Below, piece by piece: positions 40,518 through 49,337 of a stretch of 64,000 nt of DNA. The stretch is from contig NZ_CP107819.1 of NCBI RefSeq assembly GCF_036346295.1, positions 4,154,001 through 4,218,000 on the forward strand, in the 5' to 3' direction. The notes beneath the pieces were generated by a model. The model was not told the origin of the DNA. It saw only the letters and a list, made by a program, of their open reading frames with translations, and searched no databases. Both the position numbers and the translations under genes were made by a program. The stretch comes from Streptomyces sp. NBC_00536. Lineage in GTDB: Bacteria; Actinomycetota; Actinomycetes; Streptomycetales; Streptomycetaceae. Positions within the stretch are counted from its first letter, which is position 1, and every line of letters begins with the position of its first letter.

Positions 40518-43043
40518 ATGAGCGAGCACCGCCGCAAACCGCCGCAGCAGCAAGGCGGTGGACGCGCTGCGGCCCGCCGGGCCCAGCAGCGACCCGGCCG
40601 GGGCGTCACGCCCGGGCGGGACGCCCCCACCGCATCACCCGGTGGCCCGTACGCGGGACAGCCGGACCCCGACAGCCGTGCCGGAGCCCGCAGGGGCACC
40701 CGTGGCACCGGCGGGGGCCGCGGCGGCAAGGGCCCGGGCCGCAAGGACAAGCGGCTCATCAACTACCCGAGGTCCGACAGACAGGGCTGGAAGCGCTTCC
40801 TGCCCTCCTGGAAGCTCGTCGGGGGCACGGCCCTGGGCTTCTTCGCCATCATCACGGCCGGGTCGGGCATCGGCATCGCGATGGTGGGCACCCCCGACGC
40901 GAACAAGGCCGCCGAGGCCCAGAACAACGTCTTCTACTGGGCCGACGGCACCCAGATGGTCGCGACCGGCGGTTCGACCAACCGGCAGATCGTGCCCATC
41001 GACAAGATCCCGCGGTCGATGCAGAACGCCGTGATCTCGGCGGAGAACGAGTCCTTCGAGACCGACAAGGGCGTCGACCCCATGGGCATCGCCCGCGCCG
41101 TGGTCAACATGGCCAAGGGCGGTTCGACCCAGGGCGGCTCCACCATCACCCAGCAGTACGTGAAGAACACCTTCCTGGACTCCGACCAGACGCTCAAGCG
41201 GAAGGTCACGGAGCTGTTCATCTCGATAAAACTGGGTGTCACCGCGGAGAAGGACACGATCCTCGCGGGCTATCTGAACACGGCGTACTACGGCCGGGAC
41301 GCCTACGGCATCCAGGCCGCCTCCCGGGCGTACTTCAACAAGGACTGCGACAAGCTGACCCCCTCCGAGGGCGCGTTCCTCGCCTCCGTGCTCAAGGGCC
41401 CCAACCTCTACAACCCGGACGGCGGCATCGGATCCGCGGCCACCCCCGAGGCCAACACCAAGCGCGCCATGAGCCGCTGGGCCTGGGTGCTGGACCGCGA
41501 GGTCGCCGTGGGCCGGATGGACCAGGCCGAGCGGGACAAGTACCGCGAGTTCCCCAAGCTGGTCGACTCCGCGCAGGCGCGTTCGCTCGGCGGCCAGACC
41601 GGCTACCTGGTCGAAACGGCCAAGCAGTACGTGATGAAGGCCAAGGGCCTCACCGCCGAACAGATGGCTCTCGGCGGCTACCAGATCACCACCACCTTCC
41701 AGAAGCCCAAGGTGGACGCGCTGGTCAAGGCCGTCGAGGACACCCGCAACGGGTTCCTGGACGAGAAGGCGCGGCCCGACTACGACACGTTCGTACAGTT
41801 CGGCGCGGCCTCCGTGGACGTGAAGACCGGCGCGCTGGTGGCCCTCTACGGCGGGCCCGGCTGGGACCAGAAGCACTTCACCAACAACGCCAACACCATC
41901 GGCGTCCCGGTCGGCTCCACCTGGAAGCCGTTCGTGCTGGCCGCGGCGCTGGAGTACGGCACCCAGAACTCGCACGGCGAGGGCCTTTCCGTCGAGAGCA
42001 AGTACAACGGCAACGACCTCGCGGTGATCAACAACCGTGACGGCAAGCCGCTGCGCTCCGCCGACGGGAAGCCCTTCCAGCAGAAGAACGAGAGCCCCAC
42101 CCAGTACGGCTACGTGACCCTCAACGAGGCGATGGAGAAGTCCATCAACACGCCGTTCGCGCAGCTCGTCTTCGACGTCGGCCACGACAAGGTGCGCAGC
42201 GTGGCCGAGGCCTCCGGCATCCTCAAGGAGTCGATGGACCCGACCGACAACGCGTCGTTCGCCCTCGGCACCTCGACCCCGTCGGCCATTCGCATGGCCG
42301 ATGCCTACGGGACCTTCGCCGACTCCGGCACCCACCACGAGCCCTTCTCGGTCACCAAGGTGCTCAAGGACGGCAAGGAACTGTCCGGCTTCGAGGCGCC
42401 CAAGGCCCAGCGGGCCATGGACAACTCCATCGCCGACAACATCACCAAGGTGCTGCGCAACGTCGTGGAGAACGGCACCGGCACCAAGGCCAAGAAGCTG
42501 GGCCGCCCCGCCGCGGGCAAGACCGGCACCACCGACCAGAACAAGTCGGCCTGGTTCGTCGGCTACACCCCGCAGCTGTCGACCGCCGTGACCCTGTTCC
42601 GCAACGACCCGAATTCGGCGGACAAGAAGCTCATGTCCATGAACCGGGTGGGCGGCGTCGACTCCATCCACGGTGGTGACATCCCCGCGGTGATCTGGAC
42701 CGAGTACATGAAGGCCGCGCTCAAGGGCTCCCCGGAGAAGGACTTCCCGGAGGCCGAGGACATCGGAGTGAAGGCGGACGCCGCGGGCGCTCCCACGCCC
42801 ACGCCCACTCCGCCGCCCTCGCCCTCGCCGTCCGTGTCACCGTCTTCGGAGATCTCGCCGTCGCCGACGGTCTCCCCGTCCCCGAGCCGGGGCGGCAAGC
42901 CCAGCTGCAACCCGTGGAAGCTGTACTGCGACCCGGATCCGAGCGGCACGCCCACCGGAATGCCCAGCCCGACCAAGAGCAAGCCGGGCCGGCCGGGCAG
43001 CAGCTTCTGGGGACCCGCGGGCGCCGATCCCGCCGGCGGCTGA
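40518..43043 (+). CDS. Class A penicillin-binding protein (glycosyltransferase/transpeptidase)
   Basis: 841 residues from ATG at 40518 with GAGGAG upstream. A basic cytoplasmic tail of about 95 residues, one membrane helix (TALGFFAIITAGSGIGIAMVG), then a GT51 domain with ENESFETDKG, GGSTITQQYVKN and a donor-site stretch LAGYLNTAYYGRDAYGIQAA, then a transpeptidase with STWK (catalytic Ser), SINTPF and KTGTT. The tail is Pro/Ser/Thr-rich with two cysteines. Polymerises and cross-links peptidoglycan. It is divergent from padR. Confidence 0.97.
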   Translation: MSEHRRKPPQQQGGGRAAARRAQQRPGRGVTPGRDAPTASPGGPYAGQPDPDSRAGARRGTRGTGGGRGGKGPGRKDKRLINYPRSDRQGWKRFLPSWKLVGGTALGFFAIITAGSGIGIAMVGTPDANKAAEAQNNVFYWADGTQMVATGGSTNRQIVPIDKIPRSMQNAVISAENESFETDKGVDPMGIARAVVNMAKGGSTQGGSTITQQYVKNTFLDSDQTLKRKVTELFISIKLGVTAEKDTILAGYLNTAYYGRDAYGIQAASRAYFNKDCDKLTPSEGAFLASVLKGPNLYNPDGGIGSAATPEANTKRAMSRWAWVLDREVAVGRMDQAERDKYREFPKLVDSAQARSLGGQTGYLVETAKQYVMKAKGLTAEQMALGGYQITTTFQKPKVDALVKAVEDTRNGFLDEKARPDYDTFVQFGAASVDVKTGALVALYGGPGWDQKHFTNNANTIGVPVGSTWKPFVLAAALEYGTQNSHGEGLSVESKYNGNDLAVINNRDGKPLRSADGKPFQQKNESPTQYGYVTLNEAMEKSINTPFAQLVFDVGHDKVRSVAEASGILKESMDPTDNASFALGTSTPSAIRMADAYGTFADSGTHHEPFSVTKVLKDGKELSGFEAPKAQRAMDNSIADNITKVLRNVVENGTGTKAKKLGRPAAGKTGTTDQNKSAWFVGYTPQLSTAVTLFRNDPNSADKKLMSMNRVGGVDSIHGGDIPAVIWTEYMKAALKGSPEKDFPEAEDIGVKADAAGAPTPTPTPPPSPSPSVSPSSEISPSPTVSPSPSRGGKPSCNPWKLYCDPDPSGTPTGMPSPTKSKPGRPGSSFWGPAGADPAGG

Positions 43044-43061
43044 TCCGCCCCGTTCCATCCT

Positions 43062-43097
43062 CCGGGGGCCGTCGCATTCCGATGCGGCGGCCCCCGG
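43062..43097 (+). terminator. Terminator of the PBP gene
   Basis: Long stem CCGGGGGCC...GGCCCCCGG extended by CGCAT/ATGCG with a 4-nt loop, starting 19 bp beyond the stop. Confidence 0.88.
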
Positions 43098-43130
43098 CAC
43101 GTACACAGCCCCGTACGGCAGGATGAGCGC

Positions 43131-44588
43131 ATGACGAAGGTGCACGAGGACCGCCCCGTACTGCCCACCCAGCAGGACGAGGTCGCGGCGGCCGGCAGTG
43201 AGCTGATCGGCGGGCCGATGGGCAGGTACGCACGGCTCGGCGGCCATTGGCTGAACCCGGTGCGCGTCATCGTCCTGGTCGCGATCGGCATGTTCGCGCT
43301 CGGCATGGTGCAGAAGCTGCCCTGCTACGACTGGGCGTGGTTCCGCGGCGCGGGCTCGCAGTACACCCACGCCTGCTACTCGGACATCCCGCACCTGTAC
43401 GTCGTGCGCGGCTTCGCCGACGGTCTGACGCCGTACTTCGACCGGCTCACCGGCGACATGCAGTACCTGGAGTACCCCGTGCTCACCGGGCTCTTCATGC
43501 AGGTCGCGTCGTGGCTCACGCCCACGGGCGGCTCCATGCAGCACCGCGAGCAGATGTACTGGATGGTCAACGCGGGCATGCTGATGGCCTGCGCCGCGGT
43601 CATCGCCGTCTGTGTCGCCCGTACGCACCGCCGCCGCCCCTGGGACGCCCTGCTCTTCGCCCTCGCGCCCGCCTTCGCACTGACCGCCACGATCAACTGG
43701 GACCTGCTGGCCATCGCGCTGACCGCCGCCGGGATGCTCATGTGGTCCCGCGGCCGGGCCCTGGCCTTCGGCATCCTGATCGGCCTGGCCACCGCCGCCA
43801 AGCTCTATCCCGTGCTGCTGCTGGGCCCGTTGTTCGTCCTGTGCTGGCGGGCCGGCAAGTGGCGTGCCTTCGGGCTGGCGACCCTCGGCGCGGTCGCGTC
43901 CTGGCTCGTGGTGAACCTGCCCGTCATGCTCTACGCGTGGGACGGCTGGTCGAAGTTCTACACCTTCAGCCAGGAGCGGCCGATCGACTTCGGGTCGGTG
44001 TGGCTGCTGATCTCCCAGCGCTCCGGCAACCCGCTCGAAGGCGCGAACACCTATGCGACGGGCCTGACCCTGCTGCTCTGCGGAGCCATCGGGCTGCTCG
44101 GTCTCACCGCTCCCCGCCGCCCCCGGTACGCCCAGCTGGTGTTCCTGGTCGTCGCCGCCTTCATCCTGGCCAACAAGGTCTATTCGCCGCAGTACGTGCT
44201 GTGGCTCATCCCGCTGGCCGCCCTCGCCCGGCCGCGCTGGCGCGACATGCTGATCTGGCAGGCCTGTGAGGTCATGTACTTCCTTGGGATCTGGTCCTAC
44301 CTCGCCTACACGACCAGCGGCGACAAGCACCAGGGACTGCCCGTCGAGGGCTACCAGCTGGCCATCGCCGCGCACCTGCTCGGCACCCTCTACCTCTGCG
44401 CCGTGATCGTCCGGGACGTCCTGCTGCCCGACCGGGACGTCGTACGCCAGGACGGCTCGGACGACCCCTCCGGCGGTGTCCTGGACGGGGCCGAGGACCG
44501 GTTCACGCTCTCTCACGCCACGAGGGCGCCGCAGGATGCGACGCCCTCGGAGGGACAGCGGGTCGAGTGGGGCGCCACCCGGGACTGA
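43131..44588 (+). CDS. GT87-type polyprenol-phosphate-dependent glycosyltransferase
   Basis: 485 residues, about ten to eleven membrane helices starting at NPVRVIVLVAIGMFALGMVQ. A periplasmic-side loop after helix 1 contains acidic motifs (HLYVVRGFADG, PYFDRLTGDMQYLEYPVLTG), as in GT-C mannosyltransferases of the GT87/DUF2029 family that extend lipoglycans or mannans. It follows a PBP, so a role in cell-envelope glycans is plausible. Acceptor unknown. Confidence 0.85.
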   Translation: MTKVHEDRPVLPTQQDEVAAAGSELIGGPMGRYARLGGHWLNPVRVIVLVAIGMFALGMVQKLPCYDWAWFRGAGSQYTHACYSDIPHLYVVRGFADGLTPYFDRLTGDMQYLEYPVLTGLFMQVASWLTPTGGSMQHREQMYWMVNAGMLMACAAVIAVCVARTHRRRPWDALLFALAPAFALTATINWDLLAIALTAAGMLMWSRGRALAFGILIGLATAAKLYPVLLLGPLFVLCWRAGKWRAFGLATLGAVASWLVVNLPVMLYAWDGWSKFYTFSQERPIDFGSVWLLISQRSGNPLEGANTYATGLTLLLCGAIGLLGLTAPRRPRYAQLVFLVVAAFILANKVYSPQYVLWLIPLAALARPRWRDMLIWQACEVMYFLGIWSYLAYTTSGDKHQGLPVEGYQLAIAAHLLGTLYLCAVIVRDVLLPDRDVVRQDGSDDPSGGVLDGAEDRFTLSHATRAPQDATPSEGQRVEWGATRD

Positions 44589-44613
44589 GCCCGGCCGGCG
44601 CCCGCACCGGGAC

Positions 44614-45645
44614 TCAGGCGTCGAGCGCCCGGTCGAACTGGGTCGTGGTGTGCCGCAGGTGGGCCACCAGTTCGTCGCCCACGTGCGGCTCGGTCGCGTC
44701 GGACGGCACGAACAGGATCGACACCTGCATGTGCGGGGGCTCCGCGAACCAGCGCTGCTTGCCCGCCCACACGAACGGCGACAGGTTCCGGTTCACGGTG
44801 GCCAGTCCCGCCCGGGCGACCCCCTTGGCGCGCGGCATCACACCGTGCAGGGCCTTGGGGGCCTCCAGGCCCACCCCGTGGGAGGTGCCGCCCGCCACGA
44901 CGACCAGCCAGCCGTCCGAGGCGGCCTTCTGCTGGCGGTAGCCGAAGCGGTCGCCCTTGGAGACCCGCGTGACGTCCAGTACGGCGCCCCGGTACTGGGT
45001 CGCCTCGTGATCGCCCAGCCACAGCCGGGTGCCGATGCGCGCCCGGAAGCGGGTCTGCGGGAACTGCTGGCGCAGCCGCGTCAGCTCCTCGGCCCGCAGG
45101 TGGCTGACGAACATGGTGTGCAGCGGCAGCCTGGCCGCCCGCAGCCGGTCCATCCAGGCGATGACCTCCTCGACGGCGTCGGAGCCGTCGGGGCGGTCCA
45201 GCGGCAGGTGCAGGGCGAAGCCCTCCAGCCGCACGTCCTCGATCGCCGAGTGCAGCTGCCCCAGGTCGTGTTCGGAGATCCCGTGGCGGCGCATCGAACT
45301 CATGCACTCGATGACGACGCGGGCGCCGACCAGGCCGCGCACCCCGTCCACCGAGGACACCGAGCGGATGACCCGGTCGGGCAGCGGAACCGGCTCCTCG
45401 CCCCGCCGGAACGGGGTCAGGACCAGGAGGTCCCCGCCGAACAGATCCTTTATGGCGGCGGCCTCGTACGTCGTTCCCACGGCCAGGATGTCGGCGCCCA
45501 TGCGGGTCGCCTCCTCGCACAGCCGCTCGTGGCCGAAGCCGTAGCCGTTGCCCTTGCAGACCGGGATCAGCCCGGGGAACTGATCCTGGATCTGCTTCTG
45601 GTGCGCACGCCAGCGCGCGGTGTCGACGTAGAGCGTGAGCGCCAT
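44614..45645 (-). CDS. Alanine-racemase-fold PLP protein, probably without racemase tyrosine
   Basis: 343 residues. N-terminal fold-type III TIM barrel with the PLP lysine in VCKGNGYGFGHERL (Lys at about residue 31), then VIECMSSMRRHGI and a barrel end HTMFVSHL. The C-terminal beta domain has ARIGTRLWLGD and DVTRVSKGDRFGYRQQ. Where alanine racemase has GYADG with its catalytic tyrosine, this protein reads AGGTSHG, so normal racemase chemistry is doubtful. It is directly upstream of femX in the same direction (58-bp gap), implying a role in supplying or handling the amino acid for the peptidoglycan bridge. Annotated elsewhere simply as alanine racemase. Confidence 0.82.
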   Translation of the reverse strand: MALTLYVDTARWRAHQKQIQDQFPGLIPVCKGNGYGFGHERLCEEATRMGADILAVGTTYEAAAIKDLFGGDLLVLTPFRRGEEPVPLPDRVIRSVSSVDGVRGLVGARVVIECMSSMRRHGISEHDLGQLHSAIEDVRLEGFALHLPLDRPDGSDAVEEVIAWMDRLRAARLPLHTMFVSHLRAEELTRLRQQFPQTRFRARIGTRLWLGDHEATQYRGAVLDVTRVSKGDRFGYRQQKAASDGWLVVVAGGTSHGVGLEAPKALHGVMPRAKGVARAGLATVNRNLSPFVWAGKQRWFAEPPHMQVSILFVPSDATEPHVGDELVAHLRHTTTQFDRALDA

Positions 45646-45703
45646 GCCCGTCCGGAACCTCTCTAGAAAAGAACTGCTCGGTGCAGCGGGGGTGGGGTGG
45701 GGA

Positions 45704-46822
45704 TCAGCGGCGGGACATGTAGATGTCGAGCGCCTTGTGCAGCATCTTGTTGAGCGGGAAGTCCCACTCGCCGACGTACTCGACGGCCTCGCCGCCCGTG
45801 CCGACCTTGAACTGGATCAGGCCGAACAGGTGGTCGTTCTCGTCCAGGGTGTCGCTGATGCCGCGCAGGTCGTACACGCTCGCGCCGAGCGCGTACGCGT
45901 CGCGCAGCATGCGCCACTGCATCGCGTTCGACGGCCGGACCTCGCGCTTGTGGTTGGCGGAGGCGCCGTACGAGTACCAGACGTGCTGGCCGACGGTGAG
46001 CATCGTGGCGGCGGCCAGCGGCTCTCCCTCGTGCGTGGCGATGTACAGCCGCATCCGGTTCGGGTCCTCGGAGTTGAGGGCCGTCCACTGACGCTGGAAG
46101 TAGCTGAGCGGGCGCGGGCGGAACTTGTCGCGCACGGCGGTGATCTCGTAGAGGTGCTGCCAGGTGGGCAGGTCCTCGTAACCGCCCTGGACCACCTCGA
46201 CGCCGGCCTTCTCGGCCTTCTTGATGTTGCGGCGCCACAGCTGGTTGAAGCCCTTGAGGACGTCGTCCAGGGAGCGTTCGGCGAGCGGCACCTGGAAGAC
46301 GTAGCGCGGCTGGACGTCACCGAAACCGGCGCCGCCGTCCTCGGCCTGCTGCCAGCCCATGCGGCGCAGCTTGTCGGACACCTCGAAGGCGCGGGGCTCG
46401 ATGACCGAGGCCTCCACGTCCCGCAGGCGCTTGACGTCAGGGTCCTGGATGCCGGCCTTGATGGCCGTCGAGTTCCAGCGGCGGATGACGACGGGCGGGC
46501 CCATCTTCACGGTGAACGCGCCCTGCTGCTTGAGGTGGGCCAGCATCGGCTGGAGCCATTCCTCCAGATTCGGGGCGTACCAGTTGATGACGGGGCCCTC
46601 GGGAAGGTACGCGAGGTACCTCTTGACCTTGGGCAGCTGCCGGTACAACACCAGGGCTGCACCGACGAGTTCACCGGTGTTGTCGAACCAACCGAGGTTC
46701 TCCGAACGCCACTCGTTCTTCACGTCGGCCCACGCCGGAACCTGGCAGTGGCTCGCCGAGGGCAGGCTCTGGAGGTATGCCAGATGCTGCTCTCGGCTGA
46801 TGGTCCTCAGGGACAGGCTCAT
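45704..46822 (-). CDS. femX: FemX-type peptidoglycan bridge aminoacyltransferase
   Basis: 372 residues. Two GNAT-like subdomains and the FemAB hallmarks PAWADVKNEW, YLPEGPVINW and RRNIKKAEKAGVEVVQGGYEDL are present. FemX transfers glycine from charged tRNA to the side-chain amino group of the stem peptide, making the Gly bridge of the LL-diaminopimelate peptidoglycan of Streptomyces. Adjacent to the PLP racemase-like gene and close to a class A PBP. Confidence 0.92.
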   Translation of the reverse strand: MSLSLRTISREQHLAYLQSLPSASHCQVPAWADVKNEWRSENLGWFDNTGELVGAALVLYRQLPKVKRYLAYLPEGPVINWYAPNLEEWLQPMLAHLKQQGAFTVKMGPPVVIRRWNSTAIKAGIQDPDVKRLRDVEASVIEPRAFEVSDKLRRMGWQQAEDGGAGFGDVQPRYVFQVPLAERSLDDVLKGFNQLWRRNIKKAEKAGVEVVQGGYEDLPTWQHLYEITAVRDKFRPRPLSYFQRQWTALNSEDPNRMRLYIATHEGEPLAAATMLTVGQHVWYSYGASANHKREVRPSNAMQWRMLRDAYALGASVYDLRGISDTLDENDHLFGLIQFKVGTGGEAVEYVGEWDFPLNKMLHKALDIYMSRR

Positions 46823-46951
46823 GCGGGGCGTCTCCTAGGCGGCTTCGCTGGCTATGGCGCGAAGCCTACTGCGACAAGGGCGCCACCCATCTGGGGGACG
46901 GACCCGGTCCGGGCCGGAGGCCGGCCGGCGCCCTGTCGCGGAGGTGCCCGG

Positions 46952-47254
46952 CTACCCGAAGAGCCCGCCGTGTGCCATGGCGAGATAGAACCCGACCGCG
47001 GCCGCTCCCAGGCCGACGATCAGTGCGAAGCGCTCGCGTGTCGTGGCCGAGATGAACTGTCCGTAGGCGCCGGTGAGGATGCCGATCAGGCCGGTCCACG
47101 AGCTGAGCAGGTGCAGATTGTGGAAGAACGCCGTGACGAACGCCACGATGCCGAGGATCAGAGTGATCGCCACAAGGGTGTCTTGCAGCGGGTGGGGCTT
47201 GCCGTCGGTGGAGAACAGCGAGATGGACGACTGGGGCCGCATTGCCTGTGCCAT
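46952..47254 (-). CDS. Small membrane protein of unknown function
   Basis: 100 residues from ATG at 47254 with AGGAGGTG upstream. Begins MAQAMRPQSSISLFSTDGKP, then three membrane helices (about 30-50, 55-72 and 80-98), ending AHGGLFG. Conserved-looking, divergent from the rpsF operon across the leader described below. No family recognised. Confidence 0.78.
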   Translation of the reverse strand: MAQAMRPQSSISLFSTDGKPHPLQDTLVAITLILGIVAFVTAFFHNLHLLSSWTGLIGILTGAYGQFISATTRERFALIVGLGAAAVGFYLAMAHGGLFG

Positions 47255-47343
47255 CGGAAGGCACCTCCTGGCTGACGCAGAGCGGTGCAGCGGCGCTGCC
47301 GTCCGGAGAGGCCGGGGGGCATAGCACCGAGCACACCCGATGA

Positions 47344-47406
47344 GTACAGAGTGTGGCCTCCTTGTGCCGGATTTCAACCGGAAGGAGGTGAGCAGGTACT
47401 CTGTAC
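47344..47406 (+). ncRNA. Structured rpsF leader hairpin (candidate S6:S18 regulatory element)
   Basis: Nested inverted repeats: GTACAGAGT (47344-47352) with ACTCTGTAC (47398-47406), CCTCCTT (47357-47363) with AAGGAGG (47382-47388) and CCGG (47367-47370) with CCGG (47378-47381) enclosing a 7-nt loop ATTTCAA; a GTG bulge on the 5' side separates the two inner stems. The element lies about 106 bp before rpsF. A bulged hairpin with CCG in an rpsF leader is how the ribosomal S6:S18 binding motif presents in many bacteria; that identity is inferred. Confidence 0.6.
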
Positions 47407-47511
47407 GGTCTGCACCTGTGTCCGTTCGCTCGGACGCGGTGCCGATACGCATCACGACCCTCCTGCCACGGAACGACCGTGGCCGCTGAGTCCAAAGGAG
47501 GTGGGTTCCAC

Positions 47512-47802
47512 ATGCGTCACTACGAAGTGATGGTCATCCTCGACCCCGATCTCGAGGAGCGCGCTGTCTCCCCGCTGATCGAGAACTTCCTTTCTGTCGT
47601 CCGTGAGGGCAACGGAAAGGTCGAGAAGGTCGACACCTGGGGCCGTCGTCGTCTCGCTTACGAGATCAAGAAGAAGCCCGAGGGCATCTACTCGGTCATC
47701 GACCTTCAGGCCGAGCCTGCGGTCGTCAAGGAGCTCGACCGACAGATGAACCTGAACGAGTCGGTCCTCCGGACCAAGGTCCTCCGTCCCGAGACCCACT
47801 GA
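47512..47802 (+). CDS. rpsF: 30S ribosomal protein S6
   Basis: 96 residues from ATG at 47512 with AAAGGAGGTG upstream. [17 protein letters not shown] opening and a conserved [21 protein letters not shown] core identify bS6, which pairs with S18 in the platform of the small subunit. First gene of the rpsF-ssb-rpsR-rplI operon. Confidence 0.98.
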   Translation: MRHYEVMVILDPDLEERAVSPLIENFLSVVREGNGKVEKVDTWGRRRLAYEIKKKPEGIYSVIDLQAEPAVVKELDRQMNLNESVLRTKVLRPETH

Positions 47803-47875
47803 ACTTCCCAGTTCAGCGGTAATCGGGAATTCGAGTAGCACAAGCCAGCTGCAAAACCCGCCGAGAGGTTCATCC

Positions 47876-48478
47876 ATGGCAGGCGAGACCGTCATCACGG
47901 TCGTCGGCAATCTCGTCGACGACCCCGAGCTGCGCTTCACCCCCTCGGGTGCGGCGGTCGCGAAGTTCCGTGTCGCGTCCACTCCCCGCACCTTCGACCG
48001 CCAGACCAATGAGTGGAAGGACGGCGAAAGCCTGTTCCTGACCTGCTCGGTGTGGCGGCAGGCGGCCGAGAACGTCGCAGAGTCCCTTCAGCGGGGCATG
48101 CGTGTCGTCGTTCAGGGCCGACTGCGCCAGCGGTCCTACGAGGACCGTGAGGGTGTCAAGCGCACGGTCTACGAGCTGGACGTCGAGGAAGTCGGCCCCA
48201 GCCTGAAGAACGCCACGGCCAAGGTCACCAAGACCACGGGTCGCGGCGGCCAGGGTGGCTACGGCGGCGGTGGCGGCGGCCAGCAGGGCGGCGGCGGTGG
48301 CAACTGGGGCGGAGCCCCCAGTGCGAGCCCGCAGGGCGGCGGAGCACCCTCCGACGACCCGTGGGCGTCCAGCGCACCGGCCGGCGGCGGTCAGCCGCAG
48401 CAGGGCGGCGGCGGGGGCGGCTGGGGCGGAAGCTCCGGCGGCTCCGGCGGCGGCTACTCGGACGAGCCGCCCTTCTAA
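47876..48478 (+). CDS. ssb: Single-stranded DNA-binding protein
   Basis: 200 residues. OB-fold at 1-110 ([33 protein letters not shown]), a long Gly/Gln-rich disordered linker, and the acidic tip DEPPF at the very C-terminus that recruits replication and repair partners. Essential paralogue type, co-transcribed with the ribosomal genes. Start supported by the spacing to rpsF and the conserved opening. Confidence 0.98.
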   Translation: MAGETVITVVGNLVDDPELRFTPSGAAVAKFRVASTPRTFDRQTNEWKDGESLFLTCSVWRQAAENVAESLQRGMRVVVQGRLRQRSYEDREGVKRTVYELDVEEVGPSLKNATAKVTKTTGRGGQGGYGGGGGGQQGGGGGNWGGAPSASPQGGGAPSDDPWASSAPAGGGQPQQGGGGGGWGGSSGGSGGGYSDEPPF

Positions 48479-48520
48479 GGGCAGCTCTACCCCACTTCTT
48501 GATCACACAGGAGAGACACA

Positions 48521-48757
48521 ATGGCGAAGCCGCCTGTGCGCAAGCCTAAGAAGAAGGTCTGCGCGTTCTGCAAGGACAAGACCGTGTACGTGGACTACAA
48601 GGACACGAACATGCTGCGGAAGTTCATTTCCGACCGCGGCAAGATCCGTGCCCGCCGCGTGACCGGCAACTGCACGCAGCACCAGCGTGACGTCGCCACG
48701 GCAGTCAAGAACAGCCGTGAGATGGCACTGCTGCCCTACACGTCCACCGCGCGATAA
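48521..48757 (+). CDS. rpsR: 30S ribosomal protein S18
   Basis: 78 residues. It carries a cysteine pair CAFCKD and [26 protein letters not shown], the zinc-containing (C+) form of bS18. It binds S6 and is the natural effector of leaders of the S6:S18 type. 42 bp after ssb. Confidence 0.97.
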   Translation: MAKPPVRKPKKKVCAFCKDKTVYVDYKDTNMLRKFISDRGKIRARRVTGNCTQHQRDVATAVKNSREMALLPYTSTAR

Positions 48758-48775
48758 GGAAAGGGTGACCGAATA

Positions 48776-49222
48776 ATGAAGATCATCCTGACCCACGAGG
48801 TCTCTGGCCTCGGAACTGCCGGCGACGTCGTCGACGTCAAGGACGGCTACGCTCGCAACTACCTGGTCCCGCGTGGTTTCGCGATCCGCTGGACCAAGGG
48901 TGGCGAGAAGGACGTGGCGCAGATCCGCCGCGCCCGCAAGATCCACGAGATCGCGACCATCGAGCAGGCCAACGAGTTCAAGGCCAAGCTCGAGGGCGTG
49001 AAGGTGCGTCTGGCCACCCGTTCGGGTGACAGCGGCCGCCTCTTCGGCTCCGTGACCCCGGCCGACATCGCCACGGCGATCGAGGCTTCCGGTGGTCCGA
49101 AGGTCGACAAGCGCCGCGTTGAGCTGGCGTCCCCGATCAAGACCCTCGGTTCGTACCAGGTCTCCGTGCGTCTGCACGCCGAGGTCGTCGCGAACCTGGG
49201 CATCGAGGTCGTCGCCGCCTAA
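48776..49222 (+). CDS. rplI: 50S ribosomal protein L9
   Basis: 148 residues. [36 protein letters not shown] is the N-terminal bL9 domain; a long connecting helix (about 40-75) leads to the C-terminal domain. Last gene of the operon, followed by a terminator and three parS sites. Confidence 0.98.
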   Translation: MKIILTHEVSGLGTAGDVVDVKDGYARNYLVPRGFAIRWTKGGEKDVAQIRRARKIHEIATIEQANEFKAKLEGVKVRLATRSGDSGRLFGSVTPADIATAIEASGGPKVDKRRVELASPIKTLGSYQVSVRLHAEVVANLGIEVVAA

Positions 49223-49232
49223 GTGCCGCGCA

Positions 49233-49266
49233 CGAAGGGCCGTACCCCCCGGGGTACGGCCCTTCG
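49233..49266 (+). terminator. Terminator of the rpsF operon
   Basis: Perfect 16-bp stem (CGAAGGGCCGTACCCC with GGGGTACGGCCCTTCG) around a 2-nt centre, directly abutting the first parS of the triplet. Confidence 0.93.
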
Positions 49267-49268
49267 TC

Positions 49269-49319
49269 GTTTCACGTGAAACACGTGTTTCACGTGAAAC
49301 AGTCCGTTTCACGTGAAAC
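49269..49319. promoter_or_regulatory. parS: Triplet of parS sites
   Basis: Three perfect GTTTCACGTGAAAC sites at 49269-49282, 49287-49300 and 49306-49319 with start-to-start spacing of 18 and 19 bp. They occupy the gap between convergent rplI and the MATE gene (stop at 49338). Such density makes this a strong ParB-loading zone. Confidence 0.96.
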
Positions 49320-49337
49320 ATCGGCGGCGCACCGCGG

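Noticed and set aside
44614..45645. Plain alanine racemase (alr)
   Set aside because: The expected catalytic tyrosine loop is not seen, so the symbol alr was withheld.
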